DNA of 64,000 bases from Amycolatopsis vastitatis. Its GTDB lineage: Bacteria; Actinomycetota; Actinomycetes; Mycobacteriales; Pseudonocardiaceae. The translations under genes and the position numbers were made by a program. This document shows, piece by piece, positions 1-8,144 of this stretch; the first letter of the stretch is position 1; each line of letters opens with the position of its first letter. The stretch lies in contig NZ_NMUL01000030.1 of the NCBI RefSeq assembly GCF_002234595.1, forward strand, positions 124,001 through 188,000, given 5' to 3'. The notes beneath the pieces were generated by a model. The model was given only the letters and a program-made list of their open reading frames with translations, did no database searches and was not told the DNA's origin.

Positions 1-536
1 AGTCCGCGCTCGCCGCGACGGCCGACCGCTTCGGCGGGCTCGACGCGCTCGTCAACAACGCGCAGACGTCGGTCCAGCGTCTCCTGGCCGAGACGACCGT
101 CGAGGACGTCGACGTGTGCTGGCGCAGCGGACCGCTGGCCACCCTGCACGCCATGCAGGCGGCGCTCCCGCTGTTGCGGGCCAGGGGCGGTGGTTCGATC
201 GTGAACTTCGGGTCCAGTACCGCCATCGACGGGAACGCGGCGTTCGGCGCGTACGCGATGGCGAAGGAGGCGATCCGCGGGCTTTCGCGCGTCGCGGCGC
301 GGGAGTGGGGCCGCTACGGCGTCCGCGTGAACGTGATCGTGCCCAACGCGCTCTCGCCCGCGGCGGAGCAGTTCGCCCAGGACGATCCCGAGCGGTTCCG
401 GAAGCTGACGAAGACCATGCCGCTGGGCCGGCTGGGTGACCCGGAGGCCGACATCGGGCGGGCGGTGGTCGCGCTGGTGAGCGACGACCTGGCCTACCTC
501 ACCGGCGACACGCTCATGCTCACCGGCGGTGCGTGA
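1..536 (+). CDS. SDR-family oxidoreductase, 5' end cut by window edge
   Basis: This is the C-terminal part (about 177 codons, reading frame beginning at base 3) of a classical short-chain dehydrogenase/reductase. Visible family marks are LVNNAQ near the start (the NNAG motif with Q for G), a GSS catalytic-serine segment, YAMAK (the catalytic YxxxK, Tyr codon at 252), and a C-terminal YLTGDTLMLTGG substrate/tetramer segment. The Rossmann glycine motif lies upstream of the window. SDRs of this type oxidise hydroxyacyl-CoA or reduce keto groups with NAD(P)H; the substrate cannot be told from sequence. Its stop codon shares a base with the next start (TGATG), so the two genes are translationally coupled. 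Confidence 0.9.
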   Translation, partial: SALAATADRFGGLDALVNNAQTSVQRLLAETTVEDVDVCWRSGPLATLHAMQAALPLLRARGGGSIVNFGSSTAIDGNAAFGAYAMAKEAIRGLSRVAAREWGRYGVRVNVIVPNALSPAAEQFAQDDPERFRKLTKTMPLGRLGDPEADIGRAVVALVSDDLAYLTGDTLMLTGGA

Positions 537-1105
537 TGGCCGGGACGACCGAGCAGCGGCTGGCCCGGATCGAGGCGCAGCTGGCCATCGGGCAGCTGCC
601 GATGCGGTACGCGCTGGCCGTGGACCAGCGGGACCTCGACGCCTGGGTCGCACTGTTCGTCCCCGATGTCCACCTGGGCCGCCACGGCCGGGGCCGCGAG
701 GCCCTGCGCGCCTACATCGAACCGCAGCTGCGCTGGTTCTACCGCTCGGTGCACCTGCTGGCCGGGCACCGGATCGAGCTCGGTCCGGAAGGCATTCCCG
801 CCACCGCGACCGGCCAGGTCTACTGCCGGGCCGAGCACGAGGTCGGCGACCGGTGGATCGTGATGGCGATCCGCTACGACGACACCTACCGGCTGGTCGA
901 CGGCGAGTGGCTGTTCGAACGACGTCGCGAGCGCCACTGGTACGCCGCGGACGTGTCCGAGCACCCCCAGTCCGTGGGGTTCGACAGCTGGGGTACCGGG
1001 GGAGCACCCGCGCTGCCCGGGGCCGACCGTGCCTGGCACGGCTTCTGGGCGGGTGAGCCGGACGCGCCGACGCACCGGCCCGCGGCCGGCCCGGCGCCCG
1101 GCTGA
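536..1105 (+). CDS. SnoaL/NTF2-like protein
   Basis: This 189-residue protein starts at ATG 536, overlapping the SDR stop by one base; a GTG at 533 is an alternative. The N-terminal pattern (a Tyr followed by D..D......LF..D, residues about 22-43) and alternating beta strands fit the SnoaL-like/NTF2 cone fold. That fold is used by polyketide cyclases, ketosteroid isomerases, and dehydratase or dioxygenase small subunits. No catalytic set can be assigned with confidence. The last about 25 residues are Pro/Ala/Gly-rich and probably disordered. It converges on the downstream TetR gene with an 11-base gap. Coupling to an SDR suggests a role in handling a cyclic or keto intermediate, but that is inference. 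Confidence 0.75.
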   Translation: MAGTTEQRLARIEAQLAIGQLPMRYALAVDQRDLDAWVALFVPDVHLGRHGRGREALRAYIEPQLRWFYRSVHLLAGHRIELGPEGIPATATGQVYCRAEHEVGDRWIVMAIRYDDTYRLVDGEWLFERRRERHWYAADVSEHPQSVGFDSWGTGGAPALPGADRAWHGFWAGEPDAPTHRPAAGPAPG

Positions 1106-1116
1106 GGAACTCCCCG

Positions 1117-1761
1117 TCAGGGCAGTGCGAGCAAGGTGCGGCTTTCCCGCGTGCCGGAGGTCGGGCGCAGTGCCCGGAGCACGAAGTCGAACGCGGTGTG
1201 CAGGACCTGTTCTTCGGGCACGTCGAGCCGGCCGTTGAGGCCGTCGCTGAGCAGGCCGTGCACGAGGTGGCGGACCATCGCGGCGTCGGCGACGGGGTCA
1301 CCGGCGCGGAACACCTGTTCCGCCATGCCGCCGCGGATCACCTCCACGAGCCGCTTGCCGGTCACGTCGTACAGCCGGTGCACGTCCTCGGGAAGCTCTT
1401 CGAGCAGTCCCGAGTCGAGGAACAGCCGGGCCCGTTCCGCGAGCTCCGGGCGGTAGATCGTGCGGATGTTGAACGTCAGCCAGGCCCGCAGCCGGCCTTC
1501 GGCCGTGTCCGCCTCGGCGATCCACCGCGCGAGCCGCCGGTCTCCGCGAGCGGTCTCGTCCTCCAGCAACGCGAGCAGCAGGTGCGACTTGCTGGGGAAG
1601 GAACGGTAGAAGGTGCTGGCGGACGTGCCGGACGCGGTCAGCACCTGGCGGATTTTCAGCGAGCGGAAGTGCGACCGTTCGAGCACCGCCCACGCCGCAC
1701 GCAGGATGCGCGCGGCTTCGGTCTGCCCGGTTGTGTCTTCGACGACGGCAAGTTGCGACAT
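1117..1761 (-). CDS. TetR-family transcriptional regulator
   Basis: The 214-residue protein has an N-terminal TetR helix-turn-helix at about residues 34-60 (IRQVLTASGTSASTFYRSFPSK, with the usual STFYR.F..K signature) and a helical ligand-binding domain behind it. TetR proteins in acyl-CoA catabolic clusters usually repress until a CoA thioester or free acid binds. It is divergent from the PaaK-like ligase at 2023. An AT-rich box at 1811-1830, with an imperfect inverted repeat, lies 50 bases upstream of its start and would suit autoregulation. Because related boxes precede many operons here, it is one of two good candidates for the master repressor; the other is 37021-37596. Confidence 0.9.
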   Translation of the reverse strand: MSQLAVVEDTTGQTEAARILRAAWAVLERSHFRSLKIRQVLTASGTSASTFYRSFPSKSHLLLALLEDETARGDRRLARWIAEADTAEGRLRAWLTFNIRTIYRPELAERARLFLDSGLLEELPEDVHRLYDVTGKRLVEVIRGGMAEQVFRAGDPVADAAMVRHLVHGLLSDGLNGRLDVPEEQVLHTAFDFVLRALRPTSGTRESRTLLALP

Positions 1762-1807
1762 CGCACCTCCGCTCCGGCCGACCGTCCCGATGAGACGGGG
1801 CGGCGCT

Positions 1808-1831
1808 CAATAGTTAAATAATTTACACTAT
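1808..1831. promoter_or_regulatory. AT-rich box 1, upstream of tetR
   Basis: TAGTTAAATAATTTACACTA (1811-1830) forms an imperfect inverted repeat (TAGT...ACTA outer arms) in otherwise GC-rich DNA. It contains AGTTA, the complement of the TAACT core shared by the other boxes. It lies 50 bases upstream of the TetR start and probably acts as operator and/or -10 region. No binding data can be seen from sequence. Confidence 0.55.
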
Positions 1832-1965
1832 GGCGGCGTGCTCTCCAAGTTGTCGCGCAGGCCGGTGTGCGGGCGATTGATCTCCATGAAGATCCCCAAG
1901 TCGTCGAGCTTCGACGGGAACGCCGTTCCCTGGGTATGCCGGGACGAAGAGGTTACGGTCGTGAC

Positions 1966-1999
1966 CTAAATCTCTTAATCTTCTAACTCTTTGATCAAA
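1966..1999. promoter_or_regulatory. AT-rich box 2, upstream of PaaK-like ligase
   Basis: An AT-rich stretch containing TCTAACTCTTTGATC lies 24-57 bases ahead of the GTG start at 2023. It carries the TAACT core seen in other boxes but no clear palindrome. A GGAGG ribosome site follows at 2010-2014. Confidence 0.5.
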
Positions 2000-2022
2000 G
2001 GCGATCGCCGGAGGTACCCACC

Positions 2023-3369
2023 GTGGCCGACAGGCAACCCACAGTGCTCGAATACAGCGTGGACACCGGGGACGGCTCTCGCTATCTGGAGCCGGCGGTC
2101 GAGACCATGCCCCGCGACGAGCTCGAGGCGCTTCAAGAGGCCCGTGTCCTGGAGCTGGTGCCGGAGGCGTACGCGCAGTCCGGCTTCTACCGCGACCTGT
2201 GGTCCGCCGCCGGGGTCGACCCGGGCGCGGTCCGCACCCTCGCGGACTTCCGCCGGATGATCCCGACGTTCACCAAACAGGACGTCCAGTCCTATCGGGA
2301 GCGCACCGGCGACCCGTTCGGCGGCATGCTGTTCGTTCCCCCGGCCGGGCTGACGTCGATCATGTCGACCTCCGGCACGACCGGCGATCCCGAGCCGATC
2401 CCGGAGATCTGGGACGCCTACCCACCGTTGCAGCTGTGCTCGGCTCGCGACCTCTGGGAGGTCGGGCTCCGGCCCGGGGACAAGGTGCTGGTGTCGGCGG
2501 GCTCGTTCCGCGGCTTCTACGACACCTTCTACCACGGGATGGGTCTCGTGCCGATCTTCGTCGACACCTGGATCGGCAAGGGCCGGGAGATCGTCGAGGC
2601 GCTGCTGCGGTTCCGGCCCGCGTACCTGCAGCTGATGATGCCGACCGTGCTCGAGCTCGAGCGGCTGGAGGGGACCTACGACATCCGCGACGCGCTGTCC
2701 TCCCTCAAGGGCGCCTCCTTCGCCGGGCAGCCGCTCGGCCGGGCGCTCGCGGAGAAGGTGCGCGACGACTGGGGTGTCGAGATGTTCACCTACAGCAGCG
2801 CGGGGGACACCGGTACCTGCTGGGAGTGCCGCGAACACGACGGCTACCACCTCTGGGAGGACCTGGTGCTCGCCGAGAGCCTCGAACCCGGCGGTGAGGG
2901 AGCGGTCGACGGCGGTGCGGTCGGCGAGCTGGTGGCCACCGACCTGGACAACCGCGCGGCCCCGCTGATCCGCTACCGCAGCGGCGACCTCGTCCGGCTC
3001 GGCACGCAGCCCTGCGGCTGCGGGCGGACGCACGCCCGCATGTGGGTCGTGGGCCGGCGCGGTGACGAGACGACCGTCGCCGGGACCCCCGTGGTGCTCA
3101 GCGAGGTCTGGGCGGCCGTCGAGTCCCTGCCCGAGACCAAGGACGGGATGTTCCAGATCATCCGCGAGTCGGCGACGGTGGACCGGCTGCGGCTGCGCGT
3201 CGGCTACGAACCGGCCCGGACCGCCGACGTCGCCGAGCTGCGGGCCCGGCTCCGGCACACGGTGCTGGACCGGGTCGGGGTCGAGCCCGACCTCGACCTC
3301 GTCACCGTCGACGACCTGCTGTCCCGCAGTTCCAGCGTGGCCAAGTTCCCCCGGGTGGTGAAGTCATGA
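2023..3369 (+). CDS. PaaK-like AMP-forming CoA ligase
   Basis: The 448-residue protein starts at GTG 2023, eight bases after GGAGG. It resembles phenylacetate-CoA ligase (PaaK) in length and order of motifs. These are an N-terminal ALQEARVLELVPEAYAQSGFYRDLW segment (split: ALQEARVLEL, then VPEAYAQSGFYRDLW), the phosphate-binding STSGTTGDPEP (residues about 110-120), a central TYSSAGDTGTC adenylate segment, and PCGCGRTHARM near residue 335, the Cys-rich CxCGR motif of PaaK and LuxE relatives. Such enzymes convert an aromatic or cyclic carboxylic acid to its CoA thioester using ATP. The next gene starts inside its stop (ATGA) and encodes a shorter PaaK-like protein, so the two may form a complex. 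It probably acts on acid imported by the adjoining ABC system. Confidence 0.85.
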   Translation: MADRQPTVLEYSVDTGDGSRYLEPAVETMPRDELEALQEARVLELVPEAYAQSGFYRDLWSAAGVDPGAVRTLADFRRMIPTFTKQDVQSYRERTGDPFGGMLFVPPAGLTSIMSTSGTTGDPEPIPEIWDAYPPLQLCSARDLWEVGLRPGDKVLVSAGSFRGFYDTFYHGMGLVPIFVDTWIGKGREIVEALLRFRPAYLQLMMPTVLELERLEGTYDIRDALSSLKGASFAGQPLGRALAEKVRDDWGVEMFTYSSAGDTGTCWECREHDGYHLWEDLVLAESLEPGGEGAVDGGAVGELVATDLDNRAAPLIRYRSGDLVRLGTQPCGCGRTHARMWVVGRRGDETTVAGTPVVLSEVWAAVESLPETKDGMFQIIRESATVDRLRLRVGYEPARTADVAELRARLRHTVLDRVGVEPDLDLVTVDDLLSRSSSVAKFPRVVKS

Positions 3370-4064
3370 GCAGGGCGAGCATGGCGGCGGCGCTGCCGGG
3401 ACCGGTTTCCCCGCTGTTCGGCATCGGGCTGTACACCGACGGCCGCGAGCAGGTGCCGTTCGAGATCGGCTGGGCGGAGTTCGGCCGCGACGTGCGCTGG
3501 GCGCACCGGGTCCTCGACACCTGGGGCATCGGCGAAGCCGACCACGTGCTCATCAGCACGCCCAACTTCGAAGGCCCGTGGGCCAGCCCGCTGGTGCGGG
3601 CCCTGCGTGACCGGCGAACCGTGCACAGCAACTCGGAGCCCTACAGCTGGGACGTCGGGCGGTCCGCGACCTTCCTGCGGTTGCTGCGGTTCAAGGCGTT
3701 CATCGCCATGTCCGGCGAGACGGCGGCGGGCCTGCTGCGCCAACCGGAATGTGCCGAAGCCCTGGCCGCCCTGGAACCGATCTGGGCCCGGCCGGAGGCG
3801 CTCGGCCCGCTGCGCGCCGCGGGCCTCGAACCGGCCGTGTTCGCGATGCTCGGACCCGCGCTCGCCCTGGAATGCCCCCGGCGAGCCGGGGCCCACGTCG
3901 ATCCCGGCGAGTGGCAGCTGTCCCCCGGACCGGACGGAGTCACCTTGACCACCGTGGGCGACCGCAGGCACGTCGTGCGCGAGCTGCTGGTGGCCCCGGC
4001 CGGGCGCCTCGAGCAGGCGCCGTGTCCCTGCGGACTGCCCGGACCCCGGGTCACCCCGGCGTAG
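3366..4064 (+). CDS. Truncated PaaK/ANL-like partner protein
   Basis: This 232-residue protein starts in a 4-bp ATGA overlap with the PaaK-like ligase. Its N-terminal half resembles the PaaK N-domain (VLDTWGIGEADHVLISTPNF; compare LWEVGLRPGDKVLV in the neighbour). Its end, APCPCGLPGPRV, copies the PaaK Cys motif CxCGxxxxR. The ATP-binding STSGTTG loop and the adenylate-forming core are absent, so it cannot be a complete ligase. It may be a regulatory or structural subunit derived from a duplicated ligase, or an acyl acceptor using the CPC cysteines. I know no named family for it. A large hairpin follows ten bases after the stop. Confidence 0.7.
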   Translation: MSRASMAAALPGPVSPLFGIGLYTDGREQVPFEIGWAEFGRDVRWAHRVLDTWGIGEADHVLISTPNFEGPWASPLVRALRDRRTVHSNSEPYSWDVGRSATFLRLLRFKAFIAMSGETAAGLLRQPECAEALAALEPIWARPEALGPLRAAGLEPAVFAMLGPALALECPRRAGAHVDPGEWQLSPGPDGVTLTTVGDRRHVVRELLVAPAGRLEQAPCPCGLPGPRVTPA

Positions 4065-4073
4065 CCGCAGCTG

Positions 4074-4123
4074 GGGTCGTGAGTGAGAAACAGGGTTAGA
4101 ACACTGTTTCTCACTCACGACCC
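4074..4123. repeat. 50-bp perfect-arm palindrome, terminator-like
   Basis: Two perfect 20-base arms (4074-4093 and 4104-4123, beginning GGGTCGTGAGTGAGAAACAG) flank a 10-base centre. A near-identical element occurs at 8880-8927. The arms are not followed by a T tract. It could be a factor-independent terminator of the actinobacterial type or a dispersed palindromic (REP/BIME-like) repeat. The two copies bracket the transporter genes. Confidence 0.85.
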
Positions 4124-4232
4124 GGCCCAACCCCGTCCGGCCGGGCGATCCCCGGCCGCTGTCCTGCCGCACCGCGCGCACTGGCGCGCCGGTGCCCCTT
4201 CACGTACCCGAAAGCCCGAGGAGAACCCGCCC

Positions 4233-5447
4233 ATGAGAACCCGACTTCCCGCGTTCGCCCGATTCCGGTGGATGGCCGGCGTCGCGACGGTCGCGCTCGC
4301 CGCCGCCGCGTGCGGCACGACCGGTCAGGCCGCGACCGATACCCACGGCCTGACCGGCACCCCGATCAAGATCGGCGTGCTGGCCAACGTCAGCGGCCCC
4401 ACGGGCGCCTCGGAGGCGTCGGCCACCAAGGTGTTCCAGGCCTGGGCCGCCCACACCAACCAGGCCGGCGGCATCGGCGGGCACCCGGTGCAGGTGGTCG
4501 TCAAGGACACCAAGGAGGACGCCCCGGCCGCGGCGGCCGCCGCGCGCTCGCTGATCTCCGACAGCTCGATCGCGGCCGTGGTGGCGGCCAGCACCAGCAC
4601 CGACGCGGCCGTCGGCAGCATCCTGGCCGACTCCGGGCTGCCGGTCACCGGTGGTATCGGCTACAACCCGACCGTGTGGGGCAAGCTGAAGAACTGGTTC
4701 GGCCTCACCACCACCTTCCCGCAGGTGGTCAACATGCAGATCGCCTCCGCCCAGCCGGTGGGCGGCAGCGCGATCTCGGTGGTCGCGTGCGCCGAGGAGC
4801 CCGCGTGCGTCGCGGCGGTGCCGCTGTTCGAGGCCGCGGCGAAGGCGGCGGGCAAGACCTATTCCGGCACGATGCAGGTCGCGGCCGCCGCCCCGAACTA
4901 CACCGCGCAGTGCCTGGACCTGGTCAACCGCAAGGTGAACTTCGTCCAGCTGTCGATCTCGCCCGCGGTCGGCGTGCGGGTCGTCAAGGACTGCCAAGCG
5001 CAGGGCTACGCGGGGTACTTCGGGTCTTCGGCCTCGGCGATTTCCCCCACGTTGTACCGCACGGCGAACATCCGGCTGGCCGGCGCGCTCAACGCGTTCC
5101 CCTGGTGGGCCGACACCGCGCCGGTGAAGGCCTACCGCGCCGCGATGAGCGAGCAGGGCGTTTCCGACGACGACGCCGGGCAGCCCGCGTCGACCGCGAT
5201 GTGGGCCAGCGGTGAGCTGTTCAAGAAGGCACTGACCCCGGCCGCGGGCAAGGCGAGCGACCCCGTCACGAGGCAGACCGTGCTGGCCGCCTACGGCAAG
5301 GTCAAGGGCGAGACGCTGGACGGCCTGCTGCCGCAGCCGATCACCTTCACGGCCGACCAGCCCGCCCCGCCGGTGAACTGCTACTGGCTGTACCAGTACC
5401 AGAACGGCGCGTTCGCCGGGTCCGCCCAGCCCACCTGCCCCAGCTAG
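4233..5447 (+). CDS. livK: LivK-type periplasmic substrate-binding lipoprotein
   Basis: The 404-residue protein starts at ATG 4233, nine bases after GAGGAG; an in-frame upstream start falls inside the hairpin and is unlikely. It has a basic N-terminus, a hydrophobic segment and VALAAAACG, a near-lipobox with Cys about residue 29, so it should be a membrane-anchored lipoprotein. The mature part opens with GTPIKIGVLANVSGPTG, typical of the Leu/Ile/Val-binding family (type I periplasmic-binding fold). In catabolic clusters this family often binds aromatic or alicyclic carboxylates rather than amino acids. It is followed after 12 bases by the fused permease/ATPase gene. The ligand is probably the acid activated by the upstream ligase, which is inference from context. 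Confidence 0.9.
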   Translation: MRTRLPAFARFRWMAGVATVALAAAACGTTGQAATDTHGLTGTPIKIGVLANVSGPTGASEASATKVFQAWAAHTNQAGGIGGHPVQVVVKDTKEDAPAAAAAARSLISDSSIAAVVAASTSTDAAVGSILADSGLPVTGGIGYNPTVWGKLKNWFGLTTTFPQVVNMQIASAQPVGGSAISVVACAEEPACVAAVPLFEAAAKAAGKTYSGTMQVAAAAPNYTAQCLDLVNRKVNFVQLSISPAVGVRVVKDCQAQGYAGYFGSSASAISPTLYRTANIRLAGALNAFPWWADTAPVKAYRAAMSEQGVSDDDAGQPASTAMWASGELFKKALTPAAGKASDPVTRQTVLAAYGKVKGETLDGLLPQPITFTADQPAPPVNCYWLYQYQNGAFAGSAQPTCPS

Positions 5448-5459
5448 GAAGGCACCACC

Positions 5460-8144
5460 GTGCTGCAGTTGCTGCCCTTCGTCGTCGCCGGGATCGCCGC
5501 CGGGGCGATCTACGGCCTTGCCGGGACGGGCCTGGTGCTGACCTACAAGTCATCGGGCATCTTCAACTTCGGGCACGGCGCCATCGCCACCGTCGCCGCT
5601 TACGTGTTCTACGCGCTGCACACCGGACTCGGGCTGCACTGGGTGCTCGCGTTGATCGCGGCCGTGGGCATCGCGGGCCCGGTGATCGGGCTGCTCATGG
5701 AGGTGATCGCCGCCCGGCTGGCCCCGCAGCGCGTCGCCCTGCAGATCGTGGGCACCGTGGGCATCATCCTGGCGGTGCAGGGGCTGGCGACCCTGGGCTA
5801 CGGGGCCAACACCATCCAGGTCGACCAGTGGCTGCCGGCCGGGCAGGCGACCTTCCGCCTGCTCGGCACGGTGGTCACCTGGGGCCAGGTCACCATCGTG
5901 GCCATCGCCGTGGTCGCGGTGGCGGCGCTGTACGCGATGTTCCGGTTCTCCCGGATCGGCCTGGCCATGCGGGCCGTCGTCGACGATCCGGACCTGCTGG
6001 CGATGCAGGCCACCGACCCCCGGCGGGTGCGGCGGATCGCGTGGGTCATCGGGTCGACGTTCACGGCGCTGTCCGGGGTGCTGGTCATGCCGCTCATCGG
6101 GCTGGACGCGGTGGGCCTGACCTTCCTGGTGGTCCAAGCTTTCGGCGCGGCGGCGGTCGGCGCGTTCGGCAACATCCCGCTGACCTTCGCCGGCGGCCTG
6201 GTGATCGGCATCGCCTCGGCCGTGTCGCAGCACTACGTCCTCGACGTGCCCTGGCTGAGCGGGCTGCCGTCCGCGCTGCCGTTCCTCGTGCTCTTCGTGA
6301 CGTTGCTGGTGCTGCCCAAGCGCAAGCTGGTCCGGCCGTCCACAGTGGAGAGACGGCCGCCGCCGGCCTACCGCGCGCCGGGGCGGGTCCGGCTGGTCGT
6401 GGGCGCGGCCGTGCTGGCCGTCCTGGTCCTGCTGCCGGGGATCGTCGGCCCGGACACGTTGCCGTACTGGATCGCCGCGCTGATCGGCGCGATCATGCTG
6501 CTCTCGCTCGGCCTGCTGGTGCGCACGTCGGGCCAGGTGTCCCTCTGCCACGCCGCGTTCGCCGCGATCGGCGCGGTGGCCTTCTCGCAGTTCGCCGTCG
6601 ACCTCGGCCTGCCGTGGGTGGTTTCGCTCGTGCTGGGCGGACTGGTCGTGGTCCCGGTGGGCGCACTGGTCGCGCTGCCCGCCATCCGGCTGTCGGGGCT
6701 GTTCCTGGCCCTGGCGACGTTCGGCTTCGGCATCCTCGTCCAGCAGCTGCTCTACCACGAGCCGTACATGTTCACGTCGCTGTCGCAGGGCCGCACGATG
6801 CCGCGCCCGGACTTCGCGCCGGACGACGGTGAGTTCTACTACGTCGTGCTGGCCGTGCTGGTGGTGGTCGCGGTGCTGCTCGTGACGATCCAGCGGGGCC
6901 GGCTCGGCCGGCTCCTGCAGGGGATGTCCGACTCGCCGACCGCGGTCACCTCGATGGGCCTGAGCACCACCGTGTCCAAGGTGATCGTCTTCTGCGTGTC
7001 GGCCTTCCTGGCCGGTATCGCCGGGGCGCTGCTCGGTGTCGCCCGGATGTTCGCGGTCGGTTCGGACGTGTTCTTCCAGCCCTTCACGTCCCTGCAGCTG
7101 CTCGCGCAGCTGAGCCTGGCGCCCCTGGCCGAACCGTGGTTCGCGCTGATCGCGTTGACGAACGTCATCCCCGGCTACGTCCCGGGCGACGGGGTCACCG
7201 AGGTACTGGGGATCGTCTTCGGCGTGGCGGCCGTGCTCGTGGCCGTGCGGGGCGGCGGGCCGCCGATGCCGCTGCGGCTGCGCGTCCTGCTCGACCGGTT
7301 CGGCGGACGCCGTCGTGAGGTCCCGGTCGTGTCCGAGGCGCCGGTCCACGTGGTCACCGGAGGCGCCGGTGTTTCCGTGCGCGGATTGTCGGTCTCGTTC
7401 GGCGGCCTGGTCGCGGTCGAAAATCTCAGCTTCGACGCGCCGGTGGGCCGGATCACCGGGCTCATCGGGCCCAACGGCGCGGGCAAGACCACCACCTTCG
7501 ACGCCTGCAGCGGCCTGAACCGGCGGTTCGCCGGGCAGGTGCTGTTGCACGCCCGCGACGTCACGCGGATGGCGCCCGCCCGGCGGGGCCGCAGCGGGAT
7601 CGGCCGCACCTTCCAGCGCATGGAGCTTTGCGAGACGCTCACCGTGGCGCAAAATGTCGTACTCGGCCGGGAATGCGCGCAGGCGGGGGCCGGGGTGCTC
7701 GCCCAGCTCGTCGCGCGCCCGGCGGAGCGGAAGGCGGCCGAGGCCGCGGCGTGGTCGGCGATGGAGCTGTGCGGCATCACCCACCTGGCGCGGGAGCAGG
7801 CCGGAACGCTTTCGACCGGGCAGCGCCGTCTCGTCGAGCTGGCCCGCTGCCTGGCCGGCCCGTTCGACGTCCTGCTGCTCGACGAGCCGTCGTCCGGCCT
7901 GGACCACGACGAGACCGAGCGGTTCGGGGAGATCCTCCGGCGGGTCGTCGAGGACCGGGGCGTGGGCGTCCTGCTCGTCGAGCACGACATCGCCCTGGTG
8001 ATGCGGATCTGCGCCGACATCTACGTCCTCGACTTCGGGCGCCTGCTCTTCCACGGCACCCCGGCCGAGGTCTCGGCGAGCCCGGCCGTGCAGGCCGCCT
8101 ATCTCGGCTCGGACGAGCCGGTCCCCACCCTGGAGTCCCGATGA
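5460..8144 (+). CDS. Fused LivH-LivM-LivG ABC transporter protein
   Basis: This 894-residue protein joins three parts that are normally separate. Residues about 1-290 are a LivH-type permease (TYKSSGIFNFGHGAIATVAA is typical). Residues about 300-605 are a LivM-type permease (VRTSGQVSLCHAAFAAIGAVA). Residues about 633-894 are a LivG-type ATPase with Walker A GPNGAGKT near 668, signature LSTGQRRLVELARC and Walker B VLLLDEPSSGL. It starts at GTG 5460 after AGGAAGG. The protein should sit in the membrane with its ATPase in the cytoplasm and pair with LivF (next gene, ATGA overlap) and the binding protein. LivM-LivG fusions are known; the triple fusion is less usual and fixes subunit stoichiometry. 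No frameshift is needed, as the reading frame is continuous. Confidence 0.93.
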   Translation: MLQLLPFVVAGIAAGAIYGLAGTGLVLTYKSSGIFNFGHGAIATVAAYVFYALHTGLGLHWVLALIAAVGIAGPVIGLLMEVIAARLAPQRVALQIVGTVGIILAVQGLATLGYGANTIQVDQWLPAGQATFRLLGTVVTWGQVTIVAIAVVAVAALYAMFRFSRIGLAMRAVVDDPDLLAMQATDPRRVRRIAWVIGSTFTALSGVLVMPLIGLDAVGLTFLVVQAFGAAAVGAFGNIPLTFAGGLVIGIASAVSQHYVLDVPWLSGLPSALPFLVLFVTLLVLPKRKLVRPSTVERRPPPAYRAPGRVRLVVGAAVLAVLVLLPGIVGPDTLPYWIAALIGAIMLLSLGLLVRTSGQVSLCHAAFAAIGAVAFSQFAVDLGLPWVVSLVLGGLVVVPVGALVALPAIRLSGLFLALATFGFGILVQQLLYHEPYMFTSLSQGRTMPRPDFAPDDGEFYYVVLAVLVVVAVLLVTIQRGRLGRLLQGMSDSPTAVTSMGLSTTVSKVIVFCVSAFLAGIAGALLGVARMFAVGSDVFFQPFTSLQLLAQLSLAPLAEPWFALIALTNVIPGYVPGDGVTEVLGIVFGVAAVLVAVRGGGPPMPLRLRVLLDRFGGRRREVPVVSEAPVHVVTGGAGVSVRGLSVSFGGLVAVENLSFDAPVGRITGLIGPNGAGKTTTFDACSGLNRRFAGQVLLHARDVTRMAPARRGRSGIGRTFQRMELCETLTVAQNVVLGRECAQAGAGVLAQLVARPAERKAAEAAAWSAMELCGITHLAREQAGTLSTGQRRLVELARCLAGPFDVLLLDEPSSGLDHDETERFGEILRRVVEDRGVGVLLVEHDIALVMRICADIYVLDFGRLLFHGTPAEVSASPAVQAAYLGSDEPVPTLESR

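Noticed and set aside
4083..4232. An upstream start for the LivK gene inside the palindrome
   Set aside because: It would place the signal peptide far from the N-terminus; ATG 4233 has a good ribosome site and begins the signal peptide.
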